Assembly (NCBI RefSeq): GCF_000733765.1
Contig: NZ_JPOG01000001.1
Location: 434,001-498,000 of the forward strand
DNA from: Algiphilus aromaticivorans DG1253
GTDB lineage: Bacteria > Pseudomonadota > Gammaproteobacteria > Nevskiales > Nevskiaceae
Direction of reading: 5' to 3'
DNA length: 64,000 nucleotides
A program made the position numbers and the translations under genes. Shown in pieces: positions 1 through 7,483 of this stretch (the first letter of the stretch is position 1; each line of letters begins with the position of its first letter). Below the pieces are notes generated by a model. The model was given only the letters and a program-made list of their open reading frames with translations. It searched no databases and was not told the origin of the DNA.

Positions 1-1166
1 GCCAGAGGCGCTGGGTGGTGATCGCCACCGACGAGGACAGCGGCGAGGAGCAGCGCTTTACCTCCGATTTCCTGATCGGCGCCACCGGCTACTACAACTA
101 CGATCAGGGCTATCTGCCCGAATTCCCCGGTGCTGAGCGTTTCCAGGGTCAGCAGATCCACCCGCAGCACTGGCCGGAGGATCTGGACTACAGCGGCAAG
201 CGCGTGGTGGTCATCGGCAGCGGCGCCACTGCCGTGACGCTGGTGCCGGCCATGATCGACAAGGCCGCGCACGTCACCATGCTGCAGCGCTCGCCGAGCT
301 ACATCTTCTCGGTGCCGGCCTACGACAAGCTCTCCGAGCTGCTCGGCCACGTGCTGCCGGAATCCTGGGTCTATTCGCTGGCGCGCAAGCGCAATGTCGT
401 GCTGCAGCGCTGGATCTACAAGGCCTCCAAACGCTGGCCCAAGGCCATGCGTCGCTTCTTCCTGAGGAATGTTGAGCGTCAGCTCGGCGATCAGGTCGAC
501 ATGCGCCACTTCAAGCCGGACTACAACCCCTGGGACGAGCGCCTCTGCGCCGTGCCGGACGGCGATCTTTTCACCGCCATCAAGGAAGGCAAGGCCTCGA
601 TCGTCACCGATCACATCGAGACCTTCACCGAGAGCGGTATCCGCCTGAAATCCGGCGAGGAGCTGGAGGCGGACATCATCGTGACGGCTACCGGCCTGCA
701 GATGCAGGTTCTGGGTGGCATGGAGCTGCGCGTCGACGGTCAGCAGATGCCGGTCAATCAGGGCATGAGCTACAAGGGGGTGCTGATGCAGGACATCCCC
801 AACATGGCCTGGATCTTCGGCTATATCAATGCGCCGTGGACGCTGAAAGCCGATATCGCCTCGCGCTACATCTGCCGCCTGCTCAATCACATGGATGCCA
901 AGGGGCATGCCGTCGTGACGCCGCGCGCACCTGCCGGCGAGAAGATCGAGGATGAAACCATCATGGATGCCCTGCAGTCAGGGTACGTGCAGCGCGGCCG
1001 CTCGCATCTGCCGCGGCAGGGCCGCGATTATCCCTGGCGCGTCGAGCATCACTACGAGCGTGACCTCAAGGAACTGCTTGAGGGGGCCATCGACGACGGG
1101 CATCTCGTCTTCGAGTCCACGGCGCAGAAGGCTTCGTCGCAGGCGCGGCCGGTCGCTGCCGCCTAG
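1..1166 (+). CDS. Flavin-containing / Baeyer-Villiger monooxygenase (5' end outside window)
   Basis: The reading frame is open from base 3 to the stop at 1166, with no start codon of its own, so the N-terminal FAD-binding part lies outside the window; about 387 residues of a family usually near 500 are visible. The Baeyer-Villiger fingerprint FxGxxxHxxxWP is present as FQGQQIHPQHWP. A second Rossmann motif (VVVIGSGATA) for NADPH follows, and an ATG motif (VTATGLQ) lies toward the C-terminus. Enzymes of this family use FAD, NADPH and O2 to insert oxygen next to a carbonyl or to oxygenate soft nucleophiles. The substrate cannot be read from the sequence. The GTG at 15 is internal, not a start. 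Confidence 0.88.
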   Translation, partial: QRRWVVIATDEDSGEEQRFTSDFLIGATGYYNYDQGYLPEFPGAERFQGQQIHPQHWPEDLDYSGKRVVVIGSGATAVTLVPAMIDKAAHVTMLQRSPSYIFSVPAYDKLSELLGHVLPESWVYSLARKRNVVLQRWIYKASKRWPKAMRRFFLRNVERQLGDQVDMRHFKPDYNPWDERLCAVPDGDLFTAIKEGKASIVTDHIETFTESGIRLKSGEELEADIIVTATGLQMQVLGGMELRVDGQQMPVNQGMSYKGVLMQDIPNMAWIFGYINAPWTLKADIASRYICRLLNHMDAKGHAVVTPRAPAGEKIEDETIMDALQSGYVQRGRSHLPRQGRDYPWRVEHHYERDLKELLEGAIDDGHLVFESTAQKASSQARPVAAA

Positions 1167-1197
1167 CGCGGCACGGTACTCGAAGCCGGGCAATCTT

Positions 1198-1230
1198 CGG
1201 CGTGGCGAGGGTCTCGTCCTCGCCGCGCCG
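1198..1230 (+). other. Stem-loop downstream of the monooxygenase
   Basis: A hairpin with arms GGCGAGG (1204-1210) and CCTCGCC (1218-1224) and a 7-nt loop is extended outward by CGGCG/CGCCG across one mismatch. It has no T-run, so it may be an mRNA-stabilising structure rather than a terminator. Confidence 0.4.
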
Positions 1231-1266
1231 ATGGGCCGGATTCCCGGATTTATCGCGTATACCGCT

Positions 1267-1285
1267 GATCCTGCAAGGATCTTTT
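1267..1285 (+). terminator. Short intrinsic-terminator-like hairpin
   Basis: A perfect 6-bp stem (GATCCT / AGGATC) with loop GCA is followed directly by TTTT. It sits 100 bp after the monooxygenase stop and 56 bp before the MgtC-like gene. The stem is short, so it may be a weak terminator or attenuator for the next gene. Confidence 0.35.
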
Positions 1286-1340
1286 GCGTCTTCCGGCGCG
1301 GTGGAAAGGCGCACCCTCTTACGGCAAGGGAACCGACTGC

Positions 1341-1778
1341 ATGACCATTCCCGACATCAATTGGTGGCTCATCGTCAATCATCTGACGCATATGCTCATC
1401 GCCTATGGGCTGGCACTGCCCATCGGCTGGGACAGCGAGCGCGAGGCACGCGGCGTCGGCCTGCGCACCTTCCCGCTGGTGGCGATGGCCTGCTGCGGCT
1501 ACATCCTGATCGGCAACGAGGTCCTGTCCGGCGATGCCGCCCAGGCGCGCATCCTCTACGGGCTGATGTCCGGCATCGGTTTTATTGGCGGCGGTGCCAT
1601 CCTGAAATCAGAGGGGAGTGTCTCCGGAACCTCCACCGCCGCGGCTATCTGGAGTACCGGCGCCATCGGTGCCGCCGTGGGCTGGAACCGCTACGAGATC
1701 GCTGTGGTGCTCGCCGTCATGACCCTGTTCACGCTGCGCGTCTTCCGGCAGGTTAAGCCGCGCCCCTCATCTGACTAG
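1341..1778 (+). CDS. MgtC/SapB family inner-membrane protein
   Basis: The 145-residue product has about four hydrophobic segments and the MgtC/SapB hallmarks: LPIGWDSEREARG near residue 30, GLRTFPLVAM, GIGFIGGGAIL and GTSTAAAIWSTGAIGAA. The position of the Arg/Glu pair and the Gly-rich third helix fit the family. The start is the ATG at 1341, preceded by an AAGGGA ribosome site; an upstream in-frame start at 1284 has no such site. MgtC proteins are linked to growth at low Mg2+ and to F1Fo-ATPase control in pathogens. The role of this short, MgtC-core-only form without the C-terminal ACT-like domain is inferred only from the family. Confidence 0.85.
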   Translation: MTIPDINWWLIVNHLTHMLIAYGLALPIGWDSEREARGVGLRTFPLVAMACCGYILIGNEVLSGDAAQARILYGLMSGIGFIGGGAILKSEGSVSGTSTAAAIWSTGAIGAAVGWNRYEIAVVLAVMTLFTLRVFRQVKPRPSSD

Positions 1779-1844
1779 TGATGCTCTACCATTTGCGCTC
1801 CCGTACCGGGAAATCACACCGGCCAAGGCCGGAGGAAGCTTTGC

Positions 1845-1946
1845 ATGAGCAAGTCCCTGGACAGCAAGAAGAACGTCAAGAAGAAGCCCTTGATGACCCT
1901 GCGCGAGAAGCGCGCCGCCAAGGCTGAGAAGGCAAGCAAGAAATAG
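1845..1946 (+). CDS. 33-residue Lys-rich basic peptide
   Basis: A very strong ribosome site (GGAGGAAG at 1831-1838) lies 6 bp before the ATG of a 33-codon frame that starts MSKSLDSKKNVKKKP and ends in KASKK. Roughly 40% of residues are Lys or Arg and there are no aromatic residues. Similar tiny lysine-rich proteins occur in Pseudomonas and relatives, as far as I remember. Nucleic-acid or ribosome binding is a guess from charge. It lies between the mgtC-like gene and the RIO kinase on the same strand. Confidence 0.7.
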   Translation: MSKSLDSKKNVKKKPLMTLREKRAAKAEKASKK

Positions 1947-1995
1947 TGTTCCTGCTCTCTCTCCGCATAGTCGGCGCTTCCCTGCGGGGCACGCC

Positions 1996-2853
1996 GTGAA
2001 GACACCCCGCGGCCTACAGCCGCTGCTGGACGATGGCGTCATCGACGAGGTGCTGCATCGCCTTCAGTCCGGCAAGGAAGCCGAGATCTTCGTCATCCGC
2101 CGCGGTGACACGGTCTGCTGCGCGAAGGTCTACAAGGATGTGGACCATCGCGGCTTTCATCGCCTGGCTGAATACCAAGAGGGGCGCCGCGCCCGCGGCA
2201 GCCGTGATGCGCGCGCCATGAACCGGCGCAGCAAGCGCGGCAGCAAGGTGCAGGAAAGCCAGTGGAAGAATGCCGAGGTCAGCGCGCTTTATCGCTTGGC
2301 CGAGGCCGGCGTGCGCGTGCCCGAGCCGATGGGTGTCTTCGACGGCGTGCTGCTGATGGAGCGCATCGTCGACGCCGAAGGCGACACCGCACCGCAACTC
2401 GGTCAGGTGGCGATGACGGCGGAACAGGCGCGCGAATGGCACGCCTTCCTGATTGGCGAGATCGTGCGCATGCTCTGCGCGGGCGTCATCCACGGCGATC
2501 TTTCCGAATACAACGTGCTGGTCGATGCCAACGGGCCGGTCATCATCGATCTGCCGCAGGCGGTGGACGCCGCCGGCAACAACAACGCCTTCCGCATGCT
2601 GGCGCGCGACGTCAACAATCTGCGCAGCACCTTCGGGCGCTTCGCGCCGGAGCTTCTCGCCAGCGAATACGCGCGCGAGATCTGGGCGCTCTACGAGGCC
2701 GGGGAGTTGACGCCGGAGGCGGTATTGACCGGCCGTTTCACGGTCGAGGAGCACGATGCCGATGTTGACGCCGTGCTTGATCAGATCGAGGAAGCCCGCC
2801 GCGAGGCCGAAGCGCGTCAGCGTGGGCGCGAGGAAGCCGAAGGCGAGGACTGA
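1996..2853 (+). CDS. RIO1-family atypical serine/threonine kinase
   Basis: The 285-residue protein has the RIO kinase core: SGKEAEIFVI (nucleotide-binding strand region), CAKVYK (ATP-binding Lys), the catalytic loop IHGDLSEYNVL (Asp and Asn), and the metal-binding loop IIDLPQAVD. A basic stretch with ARAMNRRSKRGSK follows the lysine motif, as in bacterial RIO proteins. Archaeal and eukaryotic RIO1 act as ATPases in small-subunit maturation; the bacterial role is not settled. The start is GTG at 1996 with a G-rich stretch upstream. The gene converges with the EAL gene, leaving only 7 bp between stops. Confidence 0.88.
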   Translation: MKTPRGLQPLLDDGVIDEVLHRLQSGKEAEIFVIRRGDTVCCAKVYKDVDHRGFHRLAEYQEGRRARGSRDARAMNRRSKRGSKVQESQWKNAEVSALYRLAEAGVRVPEPMGVFDGVLLMERIVDAEGDTAPQLGQVAMTAEQAREWHAFLIGEIVRMLCAGVIHGDLSEYNVLVDANGPVIIDLPQAVDAAGNNNAFRMLARDVNNLRSTFGRFAPELLASEYAREIWALYEAGELTPEAVLTGRFTVEEHDADVDAVLDQIEEARREAEARQRGREEAEGED

Positions 2854-2860
2854 AGACTGT

Positions 2861-3997
2861 TCAGGCAGCATCCTGCAGCGGTTCGGGCCAGCCCAGGTGA
2901 TAGCCCTGGCCGTAGAGCACACCGAGTTCGGCCAGAGCTTCGGCCTGCGTCTCCTCCTCGATGCCTTCGGCGATGCAATCCACGCCCAGGTCGCGCGCCA
3001 GTAGCGTGATCGTGCGCAGGATCTTCCGGCTGCCGCCGTCGACCAGCATCGTGCCGACGAAGCTTCGATCGATCTTCAGCGCGGTCAGTGGCAGGCGGTG
3101 TAGATAGGCGAGCGAGCTGTAGCCAGTGCCGAAATCGTCGAGCATTACGCCCATGCCCAGCGCGCGTGCGGTGTCGAGCCAGGCTATGGCAGCCTCCCAG
3201 TCGCCGAGCAGCTGCGTTTCGGTGATCTCCAGCCGCAGCGCCGACGCCGGCATGCCCAACTCGTCCAATTGGCTGGCCATGCTTTCGAGCAGCGTCGCGT
3301 CGCCGAACTGGTGCGTGGAGATATTGATGGAGATGTAGCCATCGGCGGCGCTCGCCGCCGCCAGCCGGGGCAGGCTGGCGCAGGCGGTTGCGGCCACCCA
3401 GCGGCCGAAGCGTGTCGCGAGCTGCGAGCGTTCCGTGACCGGGATGAACTCGCCGGGCGGGATCAGCGTTCCGTCGTGCCGCCACCGCGCCAGCGCCTCG
3501 TGCCCGACCGGCTGGCGGTCGGACAGGCGTAGAATCGGTTGGAAGTGCAGCTCGAACTCGCCGGCGTCCAGACCGTTGATGATGGCGTGCTCGCGCTGCA
3601 GCGCACGCAGCGCCTGCCGGGCATGCTGATCACGCCGCGCTTTTGGTGTCGGCGTGGCGGCCCGGTCGGTGGTTGCGCGCAGGCGCTCCATGACGCTGGA
3701 GAGCACGTGGCGCAGGAGCGGGTCAGTCACCTCCAGCCGCTCCTCGATATGCGAGCGGCTGATGGCGCGCAGCTGCGTCGGCTCCACCGCTGTCGCCCCT
3801 GCCATGCGCGGCGCGCGGCTGAACAGCGCCATCTCGCCGAAGATCTCGCCGGTGCCCAGTTGCGCTATTTCTTCGCCCGAGTCGCTGGCGATGCACACGC
3901 GTCCGCTCTCCACCACGAAGGCCTCGTCACCGGTTTCCCCCTGCCGGAAGATGGCTTCGCCGGGCGCGTAGGCGCGCACGAAAGTGCTTGATGCCAT
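2861..3997 (-). CDS. Cyclic-nucleotide-binding / EAL c-di-GMP phosphodiesterase
   Basis: The 378-residue protein joins an N-terminal cNMP-binding (CRP-like) domain (residues 1-120, with GEIFGEMALFSRAPR as the phosphate-binding cassette) to a C-terminal EAL domain (about 140-375). Catalytic EAL signatures are intact: HEALARW, LEITET, LDDFGTGYSS, LKIDRSFV and AEGIEEE. It has no membrane segment, so it should be a cytoplasmic c-di-GMP phosphodiesterase gated by a small ligand, most simply cAMP or cGMP. The ligand is inferred. The ATG at 3997 is the only good start. Confidence 0.88.
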   Translation of the reverse strand: MASSTFVRAYAPGEAIFRQGETGDEAFVVESGRVCIASDSGEEIAQLGTGEIFGEMALFSRAPRMAGATAVEPTQLRAISRSHIEERLEVTDPLLRHVLSSVMERLRATTDRAATPTPKARRDQHARQALRALQREHAIINGLDAGEFELHFQPILRLSDRQPVGHEALARWRHDGTLIPPGEFIPVTERSQLATRFGRWVAATACASLPRLAAASAADGYISINISTHQFGDATLLESMASQLDELGMPASALRLEITETQLLGDWEAAIAWLDTARALGMGVMLDDFGTGYSSLAYLHRLPLTALKIDRSFVGTMLVDGGSRKILRTITLLARDLGVDCIAEGIEEETQAEALAELGVLYGQGYHLGWPEPLQDAA

Positions 3998-4020
3998 GGA
4001 TGGAGCCGGGCAGGGTGCGC

Positions 4021-4533
4021 TCAGCGCACCAGCGTCCAGGCGAGGATGGCGGTAGTGACAGCAAGAAGCAGCAATCCCGCCATCAAACGCAGCTGCCGCC
4101 CGCCTGAAGCCGCGGGTAGCTGCTGCTCGGGTGCCTCGAAGACGAAGTCGATACGCCCGATGCGGAGATGATCGCCGTGTTGCAGCACGGCGCGCGTGGC
4201 GCGCTTGTCATTGACGAAAGTGCCGTTGGTGGACAGCAGATTGGCGAGATGCCAGCCGTCTGCCTCGCGTGTCAGCCGGGCGTGCTCGGCGGAGATGCTT
4301 GGCTCGTTGATGACGATGTCGCAGTGCTTGGCGCGGCCGATGAGCATCCGTTCCTTCTCCAACGGCACGACGCGGCCCGCTACCGATTCCGATGCGCCGC
4401 GCAGCGAGACCGGTGCGCGCGCGCCGGCGTCAGTGACCGACTCGGCGATCAATCGGTCGAGTTCGTCCTGCGAGAAGATCTGCGTGCCTTGAGGCCCCTT
4501 GCGTTCCGCAGCTTCGGACTTCGTTTCACCCAT
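4021..4533 (-). CDS. FHA-domain protein with C-terminal membrane anchor
   Basis: The 170-residue product has a forkhead-associated domain (about residues 55-135) with the phosphothreonine-binding signatures MLIGRAKHCDIVI, SISAEHARL and LLSTNGTFVN. One hydrophobic segment at the extreme C-terminus (GLLLLAVTTAILAW) would make it a tail-anchored protein with the FHA domain in the cytoplasm. The frame is open further upstream to 4689, but that would overlap the 3' end of the peroxiredoxin gene, so the ATG at 4533 is chosen. No Ser/Thr kinase of Hanks type is adjacent; the phosphopeptide partner is unknown. Confidence 0.85.
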   Translation of the reverse strand: MGETKSEAAERKGPQGTQIFSQDELDRLIAESVTDAGARAPVSLRGASESVAGRVVPLEKERMLIGRAKHCDIVINEPSISAEHARLTREADGWHLANLLSTNGTFVNDKRATRAVLQHGDHLRIGRIDFVFEAPEQQLPAASGGRQLRLMAGLLLLAVTTAILAWTLVR

Positions 4534-4603
4534 GCTCAGCGACCCCCCGGCGCAAGCTAGTTCGGCAGCATACACCGGCGGCGCAGACTTCGGGAGGTCC
4601 TTC

Positions 4604-5083
4604 TCAGAGCTTCTCGAGTACCGATTCGGCGGAGCTGACGGTGATCTCGCCTTTGGGCTCGACGGCCGCATGCGTGACCACACCGTCATCGACGATCATT
4701 GCGAAGCGCTGGCAGCGTGTTCCCAGGCCGAAGCCGCTGCCGTCCATCTCAAGGCCCATGGCCTTGGTGAATTCGGCGTTTCCGTCACCAACCATGAGCA
4801 GATTCTCGGCGTTCTGTGTCTTGCCCCAGGCATCCATGACGAAGGCGTCGTTGACGGCCATGCAGACGATGGTGTCGACGCCCTTGGCCTTGATGTCGTC
4901 GGCCTTGACGACGTAGCCGGGCAGATGCGCCTGTGAACAGCCGGGCGTGAAGGCGCCGGGCACGCCGAAGAGCACGACCTTCTTGCCCGCGAAGATATCG
5001 CTGGTCTGAATGGGCTTCGGACCCTCTGAACCCATCGTGAAGACCTTCGCTTCGGGAATCTTGTCGCCGGTGTTGATGGCCAT
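4604..5083 (-). CDS. Peroxiredoxin, Prx5-like
   Basis: The 159-residue thiol peroxidase carries the active-site motif PGAFTPGCS with the peroxidatic Cys at residue 49, and a second Cys in GTRCQRF late in the sequence that may act as resolving Cys. The length fits the Prx5 group. It reduces H2O2 and organic peroxides using thioredoxin, glutaredoxin or glutathione. The start is the ATG at 5083, 5 bp after an AGGAG site; the frame is open to 5116 but without support. It lies 70 bp upstream of the FHA gene on the same strand. Confidence 0.92.
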   Translation of the reverse strand: MAINTGDKIPEAKVFTMGSEGPKPIQTSDIFAGKKVVLFGVPGAFTPGCSQAHLPGYVVKADDIKAKGVDTIVCMAVNDAFVMDAWGKTQNAENLLMVGDGNAEFTKAMGLEMDGSGFGLGTRCQRFAMIVDDGVVTHAAVEPKGEITVSSAESVLEKL

Positions 5084-5545
5084 TGTTGGCTCCTGCTCGC
5101 GTGACTGGTTCGTCACTATGCCAGCCCGCAGGGGGCTATCGTTATCCCGTCGAGGTCACTTGCAATGGACCGACGGCTACCTGCACCCGGCTCAGCTTCT
5201 CCGGCCGGCCACCCAGTGAGCCAGCCCCGACTATTGAAGAGATTCCAGAAGCGCACTGTCCGGCCGCGGTCGTTAGTTTCCGGCAGCGAGCAGCCACGCT
5301 TTCCAAAGCCCTTGTCATGACCTCGTCAACATGTTCGGTTCTTCTGTCAACGGTGCAACGGCGCGTTCCTGCATTCCTACGATTGACGGCGGCAAAGCGA
5401 TAGCGCGGACTATGGAGCTTGCACGCGGTTGTGGGGTGACGTGTTTTCTGAGGGCCGGCAAGAGGCCGTGCCGGCGCGCAGCGACAGGCAGCGCGACCAA
5501 GGAGCCCGTAGCTATTGCCGTCAAAGGCGGGGAGAGGGGATATCG
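5084..5545. other. Non-coding divergent control region
   Basis: These 462 bases separate the leftward peroxiredoxin gene from the rightward phosphodiesterase gene. Frames that cross it have no ribosome site and no family motif, so I see no gene here. The only structured element I recognise is the Pho-box-like repeat at 5312-5329, with a further CTGTCAA at 5344-5350. Confidence 0.5.
5312..5329 (+). promoter_or_regulatory. Possible Pho box (PhoB site) before the PhoD-type gene
   Basis: Two heptamers, TTGTCAT and TCGTCAA, are separated by 4 bp, so their GTCA cores are 11 bp apart as in the PhoB consensus (CTGTCAT, 4 bp, CTGTCAT). A third CTGTCAA starts at 5344. The second heptamer is weak and the site is about 215 bp from the start codon, so this is a candidate only. 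Confidence 0.35.
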
Positions 5546-7186
5546 ATGGGCAAGCTTGATCCAAAGCGGCTATGGCGTCGAAACAGGGCAGCGCTTGGTG
5601 TGTCGCGACGCGGCTTTCTCGGCGCTGCCGCCGCTGCCAGCGCACTGCCGCTACTGAGCGGCTGCGACGACAGTGGAGGTCGCCAGGCGTCAGCACTGCA
5701 GTTCGACGGTATGGTGGAATTCCGGCACGGCGTTGCCTCCGGCGATCCGGAGCCGGATTCGGTCGTGCTCTGGACGCGAGTGACGCCTGGCGAGGATATG
5801 CCCGTGCCGGTGCGCTGGGAGATTGCCGAGGACGAGGCGATGGAGGAGGTCGTCGCCCACGGCACGGTCGTCACTGACGCCAGTCGTGACTACACCGTCA
5901 AGGTGGTTCCGCGTGGCTTGGAGCCGCACCGCCATTATTGGTATCGCTTCTCCGTCGGAGAAGCCCGGTCGATGTCCGGCCGTACGAAGACCGCGCCGGC
6001 CCCCGGCGCGGCGGTAGAGCGCGTGCGCTTCGCGATCACCTCGTGCGCGCTGTATTCCTTCGGCTATTTCAACGCCTATGGCGGAGTCGCGCGCCAGCCG
6101 GATCTGGATGTCGTCTTCAGTCTGGGCGACTACATCTACGAATACGGTGCCGATGATCTGGAAGGCACCAATTTGCTGCCGGAGCGGCACATGCCGCCGA
6201 GCCACGCTGCGGTCAGCCTGGATGACTATCGCACGCGGCACGCTGTCTACAAGACCGATCCGGATCTGCAGGCCGCTCACGCCGCGCATCCCTGGATCTG
6301 CACCTGGGACGACCACGAAACCGCGAACAACAGCTACGACGACGGTGCCGGTAATCACGACGAGGCGGTTGATGGCCCATGGCAGGACCGCAAGCGTGCC
6401 GGCATCCAGGCCTATTTCGAATGGCTGCCGGTGCGCGAGGAATACAACCCCAATCACGGCGCGGATTTCTATCGGCGCACGCGCTACGGCGACCTCGTCG
6501 AGTTCTTCGTGCTCGACACGCGCTTCGACGGCCGCTCCCCCCCGCCAGAGAACGCCGAGGAGGCGGTCGACCCGGATCGCATGATGATGAGTGCAGCGCA
6601 GGAGCGCTGGCTGATCGACGGCATGCGCCGCTCCGGTGCGCGCTGGAAGGTGGTCGCCCAGCAGACCATGCTCGCGCCCCTGGAATTGCTGCCTGGCGAG
6701 CCCTTTCTTGCCGATTCCTGGAGCGGCTACATCGCGCAGCGCAACCGGCTTTTCGAAGCCTTCGGCGGCAGCGACGGCGGTCCCGCCATCGACAATGTCG
6801 TGGTGGTCTCCGGCGATATTCACTCGACCTTCTGCAACGAACTGACGCCCGACTCGCGCGACCGCGAGAGCTACGTGCCCGGTGAACGCGGATCGGTGGG
6901 TGTCGAATTCGTCTGCCCTTCGGTGACTACGCCGCTGGCCATTCCCATCGGCGTAGGTGCCTACTTCCGGCTGTTGCATCCGCATATCCGGCACTCCGAG
7001 GGCACCAGTGACGGAGGGCACGGTTATGCCGTGCTCGATATCGACGCCCGGCGCTGCGAAGCAGCCTATTTCTATCCGCTCAGCGTCCTGCTCCCCAGCC
7101 AGCAGGAGCGCAGCGGGCGGGTGTTGCAGCTTCGCGAGGGCGAGACGGTGCTGCGGCTGATGCCGCTGCTCGCTGGTGATCCATGA
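5546..7186 (+). CDS. PhoD-like alkaline phosphatase / phosphodiesterase, Tat-exported lipoprotein
   Basis: The 546-residue protein begins with a twin-arginine signal (SRRGFLG, residues 20-26) that ends in a lipobox-like LLSGC with Cys40, so it is probably folded before export and lipid-anchored. PhoD family motifs are clear: GVASGDPEPDSVVLWTRV, FSLGDYIYEY, WDDHETANNSY, FFVLDTRF and VVVSGDIHSTF, which carry the Fe3+/Ca2+ ligands. It should release phosphate from phosphodiesters or monoesters. The ATG at 5546 follows GGGGAGAGGGG; the frame is open upstream but lacks a signal sequence in register. The candidate Pho box upstream fits phosphate-starvation control. Confidence 0.9.
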   Translation: MGKLDPKRLWRRNRAALGVSRRGFLGAAAAASALPLLSGCDDSGGRQASALQFDGMVEFRHGVASGDPEPDSVVLWTRVTPGEDMPVPVRWEIAEDEAMEEVVAHGTVVTDASRDYTVKVVPRGLEPHRHYWYRFSVGEARSMSGRTKTAPAPGAAVERVRFAITSCALYSFGYFNAYGGVARQPDLDVVFSLGDYIYEYGADDLEGTNLLPERHMPPSHAAVSLDDYRTRHAVYKTDPDLQAAHAAHPWICTWDDHETANNSYDDGAGNHDEAVDGPWQDRKRAGIQAYFEWLPVREEYNPNHGADFYRRTRYGDLVEFFVLDTRFDGRSPPPENAEEAVDPDRMMMSAAQERWLIDGMRRSGARWKVVAQQTMLAPLELLPGEPFLADSWSGYIAQRNRLFEAFGGSDGGPAIDNVVVVSGDIHSTFCNELTPDSRDRESYVPGERGSVGVEFVCPSVTTPLAIPIGVGAYFRLLHPHIRHSEGTSDGGHGYAVLDIDARRCEAAYFYPLSVLLPSQQERSGRVLQLREGETVLRLMPLLAGDP

Positions 7187-7483
7187 CGCCGAATCAGCGG
7201 TGCCCCTTGTTCTATCACGGGCACTGGGCAGCGTTTAGCGCCGTCGCGCGAACTGCGGTATCGCAGCGGCCCGAGAGTCTGCATTCTCAAGGGGCGTCCT
7301 GACCGCGCGAGTATGGCGGGAAGAGTCCAACGCTGGCTGGGAGAGCCGGAATGAGGTCCGATCCGCCGGCCGGGCCGTTGCGCCAGCTGTTGGTCGGCTC
7401 CGGGCCACCGCGTGTCGCCTTGGTGCTTCGCCGAGCCGATGTGTGCGTTCAGTGTGTGGAGGTCCCCATTTCGGGAGCCTGCC

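Noticed and set aside
5690-7021. A 443-codon frame antisense to the PhoD-type gene
   Set aside because: Composition and position are those of a shadow of the PhoD-type gene, whose motifs are unambiguous.
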